Positions 42,202-51,555 of a DNA stretch of 64,000 bases are shown piece after piece. Where the stretch lies: the NCBI RefSeq assembly GCF_030035675.1, contig NC_084481.1, positions 230,484,927-230,548,926 of the forward strand, written 5' to 3'. Source of the stretch: Rhineura floridana. Lineage: Eukaryota > Chordata > Lepidosauria > Squamata > Rhineuridae. The notes below the pieces were generated by a model. That model was not told the DNA's origin. It saw nothing but the letters and a program-made list of their open reading frames with translations, and did no database searches. The translations under genes and the position numbers were made by a program. The stretch's first letter is position 1, and every line of letters begins with the position of its first letter.

Positions 42202-42427
42202 CTGTGGGATATCTTCCCTGCCTCATTTCTCTCAGGGGTGGAAGGTGCCTTTCCAGAGCCAGGTTTCTCTCCATCCGGGAGGCGAACGAGTTTGGACTTG
42301 CCCCTCTCAGAGGGCTCTGGAATGTGTAGACAGCCATGTTCCCAGGGCACTGCAACCTTTCCTCTTGCCTTGGCATTGGGGCTACTTTCGTCACCTTCCG
42401 ACGAGCCTTCGAGGAAGTCAAGCCCAT
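42202..42427 (-). CDS. CCDC198: CCDC198 exon 1 (N-terminus)
   Basis: Encodes residues 1-75 plus one base of codon 76. Donor: CCCACAG|GTAACT at 42201. It begins MGLTSSKARRKVTKVAPM (mammals: MGLSHSKTHLRVIKVAPL) and ends LPPLREMRQGRYPT (mammals: LPPLQENWYGRYST). The start codon has A at -3 and G at +4, and no ATG precedes it nearby in this frame. Gly2 with a small or serine residue near position 6 and basic residues behind is the usual N-myristoylation pattern, so the protein is probably held at membranes through a fatty acid. The mammalian protein (also called FAME) has been linked to membranes and kidney metabolism; its molecular job is unsettled. Two fold-back MITEs flank this exon at about 1.0 and 1.3 kb. 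Confidence 0.95.
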
Positions 42428-42744
42428 CTTTTGGGGCTGTGATGAGCCGCTTTCCAAAGAAAGAACGGCCAAATCTTCCAGGTAGGAAAGCAGTAATATA
42501 TTTCAGTCCCCAGGCTCAAAACTGTGGGAAGGTAGTCCTCAAAACGGGCTGCCATCAAGAAAGATGAAACCTACAGCCTAGCCACACCTCAGTAGGGCAG
42601 GGGTGACACTTTCAAAGGGCCATGAGCCACATTCGAAATGCAGAGCCCTCCGAAAGGGGGATGTTCAAGGAGAAGAAACTGTCGGCTTGTCAGATCCACT
42701 TCTTCGATGAAACCAGATTTCTAAAACAAGCTACCAGGAGTCTC

Positions 42745-43015
42745 CGAGGGGTGGCTGGTCCGTCAGGGCAAATGAGGCAGTGGCAATCTCACTCCACCCT
42801 CAGCCAGCCCACACCTGCTTCTTACTTACAGCCTGCCCAGGGGACAGCGCTGCCTGCCAGCTTCCGGCTCCTCCATCTCAGGGCCTTCCATTGCAGAGCT
42901 CAGCAGGAGGGAGGGTGGGCTGTGCTGTCATTGGCTCCAGCTGCACTCACCATTGGCCATCCTGCCTTCTGCCCCACCAGCTCCAGCATTCCCCAGCCGC
43001 CACTGGGTATTTTTC
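42745..43015. repeat. Unnamed GC-rich repeat, copy 1
   Basis: 'GTGGCTGGTCCGTCAGGGCA', 'GTGCTGTCATTGGCTCCAGC' and 'CCCCAGCCGCCACTGG' parallel 44695-44892 ('GAGGCTGGTCCAGTAGGGCA', 'CTGTCATTGGCTCACTC', 'CACCAGCCGCCACTCC'). Probably a non-autonomous element. It lies 320-590 bp upstream of the CCDC198 start codon. Confidence 0.5.
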
Positions 43016-43495
43016 TCTCAGTACACCCGCACCTACTGCAAGCCAAACGGGGCCCATTCCCATGGTAACTCCTCAACAGACCCTTCCCACCTCCACGCTT
43101 GGGAAGTCCAGTTAAACATTGACCGGGTCTGGGAATGTCCCGGAATGAAAGAATTAGCTGTCTCACTTGGCACTGAACACTAAACTGGCCCGCAGCATTC
43201 TGAGAGGTTCGTCTCAAACAACAGGATTTTTGAGGACATTCCCCTCTCCTTTTTCCCCCCTCCATACCCCAATTAACCGTTCATGCCCTTGTACTGGGGC
43301 TGGTTCTTTTCTCCCCTCAAATGCCATGCTATGTTGGCACATCTTTCATGGAGAATCCAGTCATTGCTCCCTTGTTGCAACCCACTGTTCTCTCTCTTGT
43401 CCTTCTGCTGTCATTTTGGAGAGCAGAATTTGTGGGATTGATTCCCCCCCTCTTCTCTTGATGCAATTGCAGTACCAGCCACTCCAGTGTGGGCA
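43016..43495. other. Unannotated sequence upstream of CCDC198
   Basis: No promoter motif can be assigned with confidence, and no repeat is recognised. Confidence 0.4.
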
Positions 43496-43496
43496 A

Positions 43497-43682
43497 ACAT
43501 AAGAACATCTGAAGAGTCCTGTTGCTGGATCCGGCCCAAGGCCTACCTGATCCAGCATCCTGTTCTCACCATGGCAGCCAATCGGATGCCTCTTCTGGGA
43601 AGCCTGCAGGCAGGACCTGAGTGCAACAGCAACTCTCCCTGCTTGTGGTTTCCAAGAGTGGAGGTGGAACATTGACACTGAG
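43497..43682 (-). mobile_element. CR1 3' end, truncated
   Basis: 'AACATAAGAACATCTGAAGA' then 'CTGATCCAGCATCCTGTTCT' and 'GGCAGGACCTGAGTGCAACA' form an inverted CR1 3'UTR. Confidence 0.85.
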
Positions 43683-43689
43683 ATTAGCA

Positions 43690-44040
43690 GCCTCCATTAG
43701 GGTTGCCAGGCTCAGGGCCTGAGACTGATCCTGTATCTTTAGGAGAAGAGAAAGTCGGCCAAGTGCAGGTGTTCTTGCAACCCTGTCATGGGAAAAACCA
43801 CAAGGTGGGATTCTCCCTTCCCCTGCACAACTTTTAAATACAGAAGACCTCTTGGAGGCTGGGCCTGGCAACCAAGAGGTCTTCTGTATCTTTAAAAGTT
43901 GTGCAGGGGGAAGGGAGAATTCCACCTTGTGGTTTTTCCCATGACAGTGTTGCAAGAACACCTGCACTTGGCTGACTTTCTCTTCTCCTAAAGATACAGG
44001 ATCAGTCTCAGGCCCTGAGCCTGGCAACCCTAGCCTCCAT
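43690..44040. mobile_element. Fold-back hAT-like MITE, copy 2, with 8-bp duplication
   Basis: The element is 43698-44032 (335 bp) with a perfect 8-bp duplication GCCTCCAT at 43690-43697 and 44033-44040. The ends are TAGGGTTGCCAGGCTCAGGG and GAGCCTGGCAACCCTA. The arms are near-identical inverted copies of about 155 bp. The 8-bp duplication and TAGGG/CCCTA ends place it in hAT. Confidence 0.92.
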
Positions 44041-44264
44041 AGATCTGCATAATCAACTCCCTTTTAAAGTTGTCCAGTTCCAAAGTGCTTGCATTGTACC
44101 TGGTGGAAGAGGAGCCTGTGAAGCAATTGGTGACGTTTCCAGGTTGACCTGCCAATGGGGTCCATGCTCACATTGCTTTTAAATGACCTCTGGGCCAAGT
44201 TCCAGGATTTTCACCAGACCCTGCAGCTAGCAAAGGCTCGTGAAGCTGTAACTGACTGGGCCCC

Positions 44265-44350
44265 TAGTGAGCTTAATGGCTGTGTAGAGGTTTGAACCTG
44301 CATTTTCCCACATGTAGTCTGGCACAATAACCACTACACCACCCTGGCTA
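44265..44350 (+). repeat. MIR-like SINE 3' part
   Basis: 'GAGGTTTGAACCTGCATTTT' and 'ATAACCACTACACCACCCTG' are the end of a MIR-type element. Confidence 0.6.
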
Positions 44351-44484
44351 TGTTTATTTTCCTAAAGGTTTAAAAAAACAAAAACGTTCCAATAACTAGC
44401 AGGCACTCTCTGATCTATCAGAAATTGGCCAGTGGCTCACAGTCTACCTGCTGTCCCAAGGAAAAGCTACCATAACTCAGTGGC

Positions 44485-44585
44485 ATAGAATCATAGAATA
44501 GTAGAGTTGAAGGGGCCTATAAGGCCATCCAGTCCAACCCCTTGCTTGATGCAGGAATCCAAGATAAATGCAGGAATCCAAGTTA
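44485..44585 (-). mobile_element. CR1 3' end (bird-like subfamily)
   Basis: 'AGAATCATAGAATAGTAGAG', 'GGCCATCCAGTCCAACCCC' is the reverse of the ATTCTATGATTCTATG-type CR1 end known from birds. It is distinct from the TTCTTATG-type copies here. Confidence 0.85.
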
Positions 44586-44694
44586 GCGACATCTCCTCTT
44601 GTTCCGATGCAAATAATGCCACATCTAAACTTTGCCCCGCCTCCAAAAAGGAACAGCCTTTTGGATTAGCGCATGGTTTGTAATGCATACAGAA

Positions 44695-44892
44695 GGCCAG
44701 TGGGAGGCTGGTCCAGTAGGGCAAAGGCGGCGCTGCCCCACTAACCTCAGTCTCTCAGTGTTTACATCAGCAAGGTGGAGGAAACGCTCCCCTCTGTCAT
44801 TGGCTCACTCTCCCCTTCCGGCTGGGCTCCCTGCTTTCCGCCCCACCAGCCAATTGTCACCAGCCGCCACTCCAGAAGGCATCAGCCTCTGA
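44695..44892. repeat. Unnamed GC-rich repeat, copy 2
   Basis: Partner of 42745-43015 (see there). Confidence 0.5.
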
Positions 44893-45335
44893 TCTCTCCA
44901 GTCAAAAGGGTCAGGTAAGCAGGTGATAGGAAAGACCATAGTCTGTCCTGCTCCAAGACGGCTTCTCCTGCCTTAGCCCTCGTCAAAGAAATGCCTCTCA
45001 CTATCTGCAACACTTTTACACTGTGGTGAGCCCCCCCCCTCTCCTTCCCCCCCCCCTCCACCTTCCGACATAAATGATTGTTAAGGAGTAAAGCATCCTG
45101 CAAGCTGGTAATGATCATTTTAGCAGCACTGCTGCATAATGCAGTAATGAAATTCATGACTCCGAGCAACATTTCCCAGCACAGGTTACCCACCCACACG
45201 AAAACTCCTTTCATGCTTCATCAACTTAATGTTTGTGAATGATTCTCCTTCCCAAGAGGATGAGAATTGCTGGGGGGGGGGTGAGAGAGAGGAGAGGCTG
45301 AATCACAGGCTATGGGAAAGTCATGTCCAATTCAG
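44893..45335. other. Unannotated intergenic sequence
   Basis: Contains C-runs near 45030-45056 and a G-run near 45272. No gene is seen. Confidence 0.4.
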
Positions 45336-45337
45336 AC

Positions 45338-45530
45338 AAAGTTTGCCTCATTTTTTGGGGTACACACACAGAGCCAATCCATACCCCTCTCCAGGGCTCC
45401 ATGTTCCAGTGTTTGTAAAGTACTGACGTTCTGCCCGTGCTGCAGAGGGAAAGCTAGATAGGAAACACAGGTGCAAATACATTCGTTTACTTTTTGTAAA
45501 GGATCAAAATGCATTGTTATAAGCAATGTT
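45338..45530. repeat. Unnamed repeat, copy 1 (partner at 55215-55408)
   Basis: 'CCAATCCATACCCCTCTCCA', 'GGGCTCCATGTTCCAGTG' and 'TTTTTGTAAAGGATCAAAAT' recur in the same order at 55215-55408. Confidence 0.7.
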
Positions 45531-45654
45531 CAGATACTGTTCTGCTGTTGAAGAGTTGCAACAAAGATCCCTGCAGCCAGTCAGAGCAGAAAAGTGAGCT
45601 TGCAATACATTGTCAGGACCTTGTCGTTTGTTTTTAAGCCTTGTGTGCTAGCTG

Positions 45655-46165
45655 CTAGACATCTTTGCGCACTTGTTACGCAGCTTGGGGCCAAGATACC
45701 TGAAAGATAATCTTACCCATTATATACCCAGTCAGTCATTGCGCTGTGCGGGTAAGGGCCTCCTGCAAATACCATCTTATCAGGAGGTCCATTCTGCACA
45801 CCATAGGAACCGGATCTTCAGCGTTGTGGCACCAACACTTTGGAATTCCCTCCTGTTCAATATTAGACAAGCACCATCTGTTATCTTTTCAGCACCTACT
45901 GAAGACCTTCCTCTGTCAACAAGCCTTTTAAGTACAGCGGCTATCCCAGTCTGTGTCTGTGCTGGGATTGCTTTTTAAGATGTTCTTAAAGTTGTAATTT
46001 AAGGTTGCTTTTAAGATGTTTTGTTTTAATGTGTCTTTAAAGATGTTTTGTTTTAATATGTTTTAAAGTCTTTTGTTTTTAAGTTGTTTTAAACTGCTTT
46101 TAGTGTTTTATTTGCCACCCTGGGCTCTTTCTGGGAGGAAGGGTGGGATATAAAATAAATAAATG
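45655..46165 (+). mobile_element. L2-type LINE 3' end
   Basis: 'ACACTTTGGAATTCCCTCCT', 'GAAGACCTTCCTCTGTCAAC', 'AAGCCTTTTAAG', a T-rich 3'UTR, 'CCACCCTGGGCTCTTTCTGG' and AATAAATAAATG. Confidence 0.8.
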
Positions 46166-46696
46166 AATAAATAATTGTGGGTAGTTGCAAGGAAAAGGCA
46201 TTTTTGTCTGCACTGTTGCTAGGAACGTGGTATTCTCTCTCCAGTGAATTGTTGGACATTGGTAGTATACTACTGACAGCCCCATTAAGCATTCTTACTT
46301 AGAATTAAGTCCTGCTGAGTTCAGTGGGACTTACTTCTACATATGCAAAAAAAAAAAAAAAGACGGCACACTGAAAGTCCCTGATCCAACAGGCAACTGA
46401 GCAGCAGCCAGGCTAGGCATGCATAAAACGTCTTTTAAATGCTGAAATGTGAGTGGAATGTATTCAAACCCCCTGCTGGATTGCAGCTTTTTAAAGGGTG
46501 ATAAACGTGCAGTCTTGGCTACTGCACCAATCTGAGGAACTGCATGCTCATTCAAAATTCTCTCACACAATTTCCACCTTTCCACCTGTGCCTCTAAATC
46601 TGACACACAGACTAAGGGGGTGAATATTTTCCCCTCTCTTTATCCCCAGGAATACACTCACCTGCTTAATTTCTGCCTGTTGGATCTGGCTACATC

Positions 46697-47299
46697 TGTG
46701 CAGGCAGTAGCATAGTGGCAAATTCAGAAGTGCAGGGTCCCTTCATGTTTGTCACAGCCATGCACTCCCCCTTTTTTTTGCTGCTGGGTTGAGAATGAGA
46801 TCCTTGTTCATGCCTTCTCCCACAACAACAGATATCCCTAGGAGCCAATAAGCATGAAAGGGGAGAGTGTTAGCTGCTGAGAAGAGTCTTCTCAATGGCT
46901 GACTCACCTCCTTTCAGTCTGATTGGCGCTAATCAGCAGGAAAGGACAAGGAAGCATGTTGGAATCCTAGAATAGTAGAGTTGAAAAGGGCCTACAAGGC
47001 CATCAAGTCCAACCCCCTGCTCAATGCAGGAATCCAAATCAAAGCATTCCTGACAGATGGCTGTCCAGCTGCCTCCTGTAGGCCTCCAGTGTCAGAAAGC
47101 CCACTACCTCTCTAGTAATTGGTTCCATTGTCGTACAGCTTGAACAGAAGACTCTTCTCAGTGGCTAACACACTCTTCTTTGGTGCTGATTGTCTCATAG
47201 GATGCTAAAGGCACAGGGACCCTGCTGGGACCGTACTCCCAAAAAATAAAGGGTCTAAGACTCCCTGAGACCCTGGACGACTACACCCCAGTGTGTAGG
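46697..47299 (+). mobile_element. hAT MITE, family A, copy 4, with nested CR1
   Basis: The element is 46705-47291 between TGTGCAGG (46697-46704) and TGTGTAGG (47292-47299), 7 of 8 identical. The ends are CAGTAGCATAGTGGCAAATT and GACTACACCCCAG. It is lengthened by a CR1 insertion at about 46963-47146. Confidence 0.85.
46963..47146 (-). mobile_element. CR1 3' end (bird-like subfamily), nested
   Basis: 'CTAGAATAGTAGAGTTG', 'GGCCATCAAGTCCAACCCCC', 'GGCTGTCCAGCTGCCTCC', 'GGTTCCATTGTCGTACAG', in reverse, splitting the MITE. Confidence 0.85.
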
Positions 47300-47456
47300 G
47301 CATTTCAGGCCCAGGGGCCATATGCAGCCCTCAGGGCCTCTTTACCTGGCCCTTGAGATTCTCCCCAGGTGACACCCCTCACCAGCCGTGCTTGGCACCC
47401 TCGCTGGGAGCTTTTGCCTGGCTGAAATGTCTCCTTCAACTGTGCTAAGCCTGTTA

Positions 47457-47540
47457 GAATCATAGAATAGTAGAGTTGGAAGGGGCCTATAAGGCCATCA
47501 AGTCCAACCCCCTGCTCAATGCAGGAATCCAAATCATACC
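47457..47540 (-). mobile_element. CR1 3' end (bird-like subfamily), short
   Basis: 'AATCATAGAATAGTAGAGTT' through 'CTGCTCAATGCAGGAATCC'. Confidence 0.85.
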
Positions 47541-47604
47541 AATGTTGCTTGCTTGGATTGAGGACTGAGGAAGAAGAGGTGAATGCAGCCTGGAAAGAGT
47601 CTTA

Positions 47605-47795
47605 TCCTACCTTATCCTGAGTCAGACCACTGGTCCATCCAACTTAGTACTGTCCATCCTAACTGGCAGCAGCTCTCCCATATTTCATACAAGGGACATT
47701 CCCAGTCCTACTTCAAATTGCTTGGGAACTTGAACCTGGGACCTTCTGCATTCAAAGCAGATGCTCTAACCCTACACTTTGGCCCTTCCCTGTAT
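47605..47795 (-). repeat. tRNA-derived SINE with CR1-like tail
   Basis: 'CTGAGTCAGACCACTGGTCC', 'AACTGGCAGCAGCTCTCC', 'TTGAACCTGGGACCTTCTGC' and 'AAAGCAGATGCTCTAACC'. The last two are an inverted tRNA-like B box and 5' part. Confidence 0.75.
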
Positions 47796-48418
47796 ATATT
47801 GGAGGGTTTTGTTTTGTTTGGCTCTGGAATGTGGCCTTCAAAATCCATTTCAGATCTTAAAAGAGCAAAGCATGACAGCCAGGCCATGTGTTACAGCACG
47901 AAACAGATCAAATAACACTGGAAAATATTGTGGCATAATATGATTGTCCAGAGATTGCAGTACATTGCTCGGTGTCCTAGATTTCGTTAGGTTTTGTTCT
48001 TAAACTCAAGCTGAATCAACATCATGTTTGCAGCGGAGATCAATTGCAACAGCAATAAATTGTTGCATGCAAACTGCTAGGAAAGGCCACCGGTATTGTC
48101 ACAGCTTCCTCCCTGAGTTTTTGGAAATGCATTATTTTTCTGGGACAGTTCTCAAGCTGGCATTATTCGCCACACGTTTTGTTTTTCCCGTCAGGGAGAG
48201 ACACTTGATTGCCCCTTACGTGCCGAAGAATGTAATCTCACAGCTGCCTCGTTTGTCAAATTGTATTTTTCTCTGCTTAGAGCGCAAAGGCAGTTTTCGT
48301 CTGACAAAAAATTAAGTTAGCGGATTGCTTTGCTTCCAGACCTTTGGAATTCATCTACCAACCCCTCCCCCCCAGAAAGGGATATGTTATTCTCACTGAG
48401 GGCGGTAAGCCTCTGTCT
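47796..48418. other. Unannotated intergenic sequence
   Basis: Mostly unique-looking. Open frames at 47583-47915 and 48028-48315 have no recognisable domain. Confidence 0.4.
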
Positions 48419-48419
48419 A

Positions 48420-48595
48420 GATTAGGGATAGGTGAATCTGTCAATCTCCGTTTTTCTACATTACCACATCAGTGTGCAATTTTTTTCAAGTCCTCATGAA
48501 AATTTATCAGAATTTTAGTGCAAATTCATCCTAATATACACAATTTCTGTATGCAATTTTGCCTAACAGAATGCATTCTCCAGCTGCAATTTTTT
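48420..48595 (+). repeat. AT-rich interspersed repeat, 5' part
   Basis: 'TTAGGGATAGGTGAATCTGTC' and 'TATGCAATTTTGCCTAACAG' match 49800-49950. An L1 end follows at 48596. Confidence 0.6.
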
Positions 48596-49045
48596 TTAAA
48601 ATTTATTTTTATTTCCATTTTGCATTAACATGTATTTAGTTACAAAATAATACAAAAAACCTATTAACTCCCTTTCCCTTCCTTTCCCCCAACTGCTATC
48701 ACCCCCCTTCCCTCCCTTTCCCCTAATGACTATTAACTTTCAAGATTTTATTTTGTAGTTTTCTTCTCTGAGAAACTTCCATTCTTAAGATATCCACAAC
48801 GATCTGAAAGGGTAGGGCACTGGTCCCAAACTAGTGTCCGATGTAGCAGCCAAGATAAAAGGCCACCAGTCCGCTTCAAAAGAGTCTTTACTTTTCTTTT
48901 TTCCCTCCGCCATTCTTATTTTCTGTGTAAACTTCTCTAATAGAGCGCTTTCCCATAGTTTCTTTTGCCAGTTTTGCAGCGTTAAACCGTCCAGATATTT
49001 CCAATATTTGGCTCCAGCTGCAGTTTTCCACACAATAAATCTCTC
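48596..49045 (-). mobile_element. L1-type LINE 3' end, truncated
   Basis: The minus frame 48785-49033 encodes an L1-like ORF2 C-terminus (KYLDGLTLQNWQKKLWESAL, then 'SFEADWWPFILAA'). It is followed by a 3'UTR with C/T-rich tracts on the plus strand and a T-run (poly(A) tail) at about 48596. Confidence 0.65.
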
Positions 49046-49140
49046 TTCTTTCTACTCATTTTTATTCCACCATTCAAGATGGTGTACACAGGCTCATTCC
49101 ATTTTAGCCTCACAACAACCCTATTGGATAGATTGGGTCA
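49045..49140 (-). repeat. MIR/core-SINE-like scrap
   Basis: 'ATTCCACCATTCAAGATGGT' and 'AGCCTCACAACAACCCTATT' resemble the start of MIR-type elements. Weak. Confidence 0.35.
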
Positions 49141-49147
49141 AGAGATT

Positions 49148-49722
49148 ATATTGTTGCATGCCACCCCAATCTCCGAGCAGTGCGAGACTTCTAGGGGTGC
49201 CAGTGCTTACCTAGGGTTTGGTTTCCTTGGAAAGAAGGTCAGTGGAGACTGTGGTGTCTTATAGGATATATGGTTTTATTTACACATATTCACAACCTGA
49301 GCATAAGATGGAGGGGTTCTTAGCATTAACAGCCCATCAGATCTTGCTCCCCAAAGCTCATAGCTTTGGAGGTACAGACACAGAGGACAGACCTCTCCCT
49401 TTGTCTTTCCAGCTTCACCCCCAAGATGAAATTAAAAGACACAAGCCTATTCTTGGCTCCAGGATGGGGAGAAGAGTGCTTCTCCCCTGAAAAGAGTTCC
49501 AATAGCAACAGGATCTCCCTTAGCCACATCCCTTTGGATACGCAGATTGACAACTCAAAAAGCCCATTAACTCACAGGCTGACTTGGCTAACCTATTAGA
49601 TTAACAAAGGAAACTAGTCTGACCAGTGGAGCAGGTTTCTTCCTTTGCAGATCCCAAATCGGAGATTGGGAAGGGGATTCATAGAAATCATCCAACTCAA
49701 ACCCCAAATCCTATAACAATAT
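49148..49722 (-). mobile_element. LTR fossil (solo-LTR-like), copy 2
   Basis: 49152-49718 (567 bp) has TGTTGCATGCC and CCTATAACA ends, with 4-bp flanks ATAT on both sides (49148-49151, 49719-49722). It is related along its length to 37608-38164. No internal coding region adjoins it. A 4-bp duplication would fit a gypsy-like or gammaretrovirus-like (ERV1) origin; the family is not determined. Old. Confidence 0.7.
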
Positions 49723-49799
49723 CTTGTCTAAGGACACCCATTGAGTTTCAAGGCTGGAGGGCGGGGGGGGATCTGAACCTGGATCTACCTGGACCAAGT

Positions 49800-50215
49800 C
49801 TAGAGATGAGTGAATCTGTCCATTTCAGTTTTTCAGTTTTATGCTCAAATTCAGTTCTCCACATTGATCTGTGATTTTTTTAAAGCCCTCACGAAAATCC
49901 CACCAATATGTTTGTGCCAATTTCTCCTAAGAAGCAATTTTTGTATACAACTTCCTCTAATCTACACGTTTTTGTGAGCAATTTCCCCCAATATAATGCA
50001 TTTTAAGTTATTTTCACTAATATATGCATTTATATGCATACCAGTATATGCATTCTGTATAGATTCCTTGGCTGGAGAATTGCACTACAAGATTCAAAGA
50101 AGTGTGAATTTCAAAGATGGCTTGTGTGTCAGTTTCCACTTTGTTTCCAACAGTGTGAATCAGTTGGTTTGCTTTAAATGCATATTGAATAGAATTCTCC
50201 CATGTCCCTAGTCTG
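49800..50215 (+). repeat. AT-rich interspersed repeat, full copy
   Basis: Runs from CTAGAGATGAGTGAATCTGTC to GAATTCTCCCATGTCCCTAG. The ends are roughly inverted (CTAGRGATG / CATGTCCCTAG), suggesting a non-autonomous DNA transposon of hAT type. Confidence 0.6.
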
Positions 50216-50221
50216 TGTTGT

Positions 50222-50535
50222 ACTAGAGATACATGGATCTGTCAGTTTCCAATCCTTATTAATTTCATATGCATGCATTCATTAGTCTGTACTGAATTAA
50301 TCAGATTTTTTTAAAAAAACCCATAGGAAAACTCATATTTAAGCACATATTTTATCACAGGATATGTATTTAAATATGTATTTTAGCCCAATGTACTCAT
50401 GTTTAAATGTATTTTAGCCTTAAATGCATATTTTTTACACATTTTGGTAGTTTTGCTGAGACAGGAACTACACTCAACATTCACAGCGAAGTGCAAAATC
50501 CAAAGGATAATTACATTCTCATCTATGCATCTGGC
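50222..50535 (+). repeat. AT-rich interspersed repeat, related subfamily
   Basis: 'TACTAGAGATACATGGATCT', then 'GTATTTAAATATGTATTTTA' and 'CGAAGTGCAAAATCCAAAGG'. Similar to 23330-23655. Confidence 0.5.
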
Positions 50536-50539
50536 TGCG

Positions 50540-50658
50540 TTGCAACACCAAAGTTGAAAAGCTTTCAGCACTCTGGGCAGTTCCTTGAAAGTTTGGACTA
50601 AAACCCGGAGGGGATCCCACTGCCCCACTGACATGGAGCCACCAGTCTTAGTCCAGCA
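50540..50658. repeat. MITE-end repeat (inverted copy)
   Basis: 'CAGTTCCTTGAAAGTTTGGA' and 'CTAAAACCCGGAGG' are the inverse of 28135-28245. Confidence 0.55.
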
Positions 50659-50699
50659 AGTTCAAATGAGGTTGATTTTGCTTAAAAATACAGTTTTGT

Positions 50700-50935
50700 T
50701 GTTGTTATGTACCTCCAAGTCGACTACAACTTATGGCGACCCTATGAATCAGCAACCTCCAGTAGCATTTGTTATAAGCCACCCTGTTCAGATCTTGTAC
50801 GTTCAGGTCTGTGGCTTCCTCTATGGAATCAATCCATCTCTTGCTTGGCCTTCCTCTTTTTCTACTCCCTTCTGTTTTTCCCAGCATTATTATCTTTTCT
50901 AATGAAGCAGGTCTTCTCATGATGTGTCCAAATTA
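50700..50935 (-). mobile_element. BovB (RTE) LINE 3' fragment
   Basis: The minus strand encodes DSLEKIIMLGKTEG-like sequence (here ASLEKIIMLGKTEGSRKRGR) and 'SKRWIDSIEEATDLNVQDL', ending SCSRLGGT. The tail is 'ACCTCCAAGTCGACTACAAC'. Confidence 0.88.
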
Positions 50936-50939
50936 AATT

Positions 50940-51335
50940 CTCCTTCATCCCCAAGTACCACGCGGTTAATAAAAGCTTTGGAGAGCCCATCAGGAAACAA
51001 CACAAGGAAAAAGCCCTGGGTCCCAAATCCAAATCACATACACACACACGCGCCATACACACTTTTGATAGCTGCCTTTAATGTTGGAAGAACCAAGCCC
51101 AGATCTCCATCGTGGCATCAAGTCTGGCCCAGGCTGCTCCCTCCAGAATGGAGCTATGACTCCGCTCTAGAGGCAGCGGAGATGAGTCCCAAACTACGTT
51201 CCATTCAGTCTGAGGAAGGGGCAGCCCAGCAGTCTCCCTAAGGCAGGCCTTGAGACAGGTATGGCCATACAGGTGTGGAGGCTGAAGGGTCACAGGGCTC
51301 AGAGCAGCATTAATAGCTCATGACAGCTGGAGGCA
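50940..51335. other. Unannotated intergenic sequence
   Basis: No recognised element. A (CA)n-like run of about 15 bp lies at 51040. Confidence 0.4.
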
Positions 51336-51344
51336 GGGGGAACC

Positions 51345-51537
51345 CAGGAACCTGCCTTAATACTGAGTCAAACCTCTGGCCTATCTATCTCAATATTGTC
51401 TGCACTGACTGGCAGCAGCACTCCAGGGTTTCAGGCAGGGAGCCTTTCCCAGCCCCACCTGGAGATGCCAGGGATTGAACCCTAGGACCTTCTGCATGCA
51501 AGGCAGATGCTTTACCATAGAGTGATGGCCCTTCTTT
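51345..51537 (-). repeat. tRNA-derived SINE with CR1-like tail, best copy
   Basis: On the minus strand: a tRNA-like head ('AAAGCATCTGCCTTGCATGC', then box B 'GGTTCAATCCC'), a body 'GGCATCTCCAGGTGGGGCTG', and a tail 'GCCAGTCAGTGCAGACAATA' to 'GACTCAGTATTAAGGCAGG'. The far end, in other copies, is TTCCTATGTTCCT, like a CR1 end, so CR1 probably mobilised it. Confidence 0.8.
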
Positions 51538-51555
51538 ACTGCAGAGCAGCCTCTG

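Larger units (their letters stand above)
18761..42427 (-). other. CCDC198: CCDC198 gene, start codon to stop codon (complete)
   Basis: The six coding exons span 23.7 kb. Exon lengths of 226, 83, 87, 90, 163 and 233 nt sum to 882 nt: 293 codons plus stop, with phases that fit at all five junctions. Mammalian CCDC198 (C14orf105) has about 296 residues, so the gene looks complete. All introns are AG/GT. The introns carry most of the window's MITEs, SINEs and LINE debris, including a whole fold-back MITE, one LTR fossil and an L1 derivative. The gene lies between NAA30 and SLC35F4, as in mammals. Confidence 0.95.

Noticed and set aside
42622-43115. Plus-strand protein-coding ORFs of 148 and 111 codons
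   Set aside because: They overlap each other in different frames over a repeat pair and have no known similarity.
51345-51537. A tRNA gene on the minus strand
   Set aside because: Only tRNA-like promoter words are present, with no cloverleaf; it is a SINE head repeated elsewhere.
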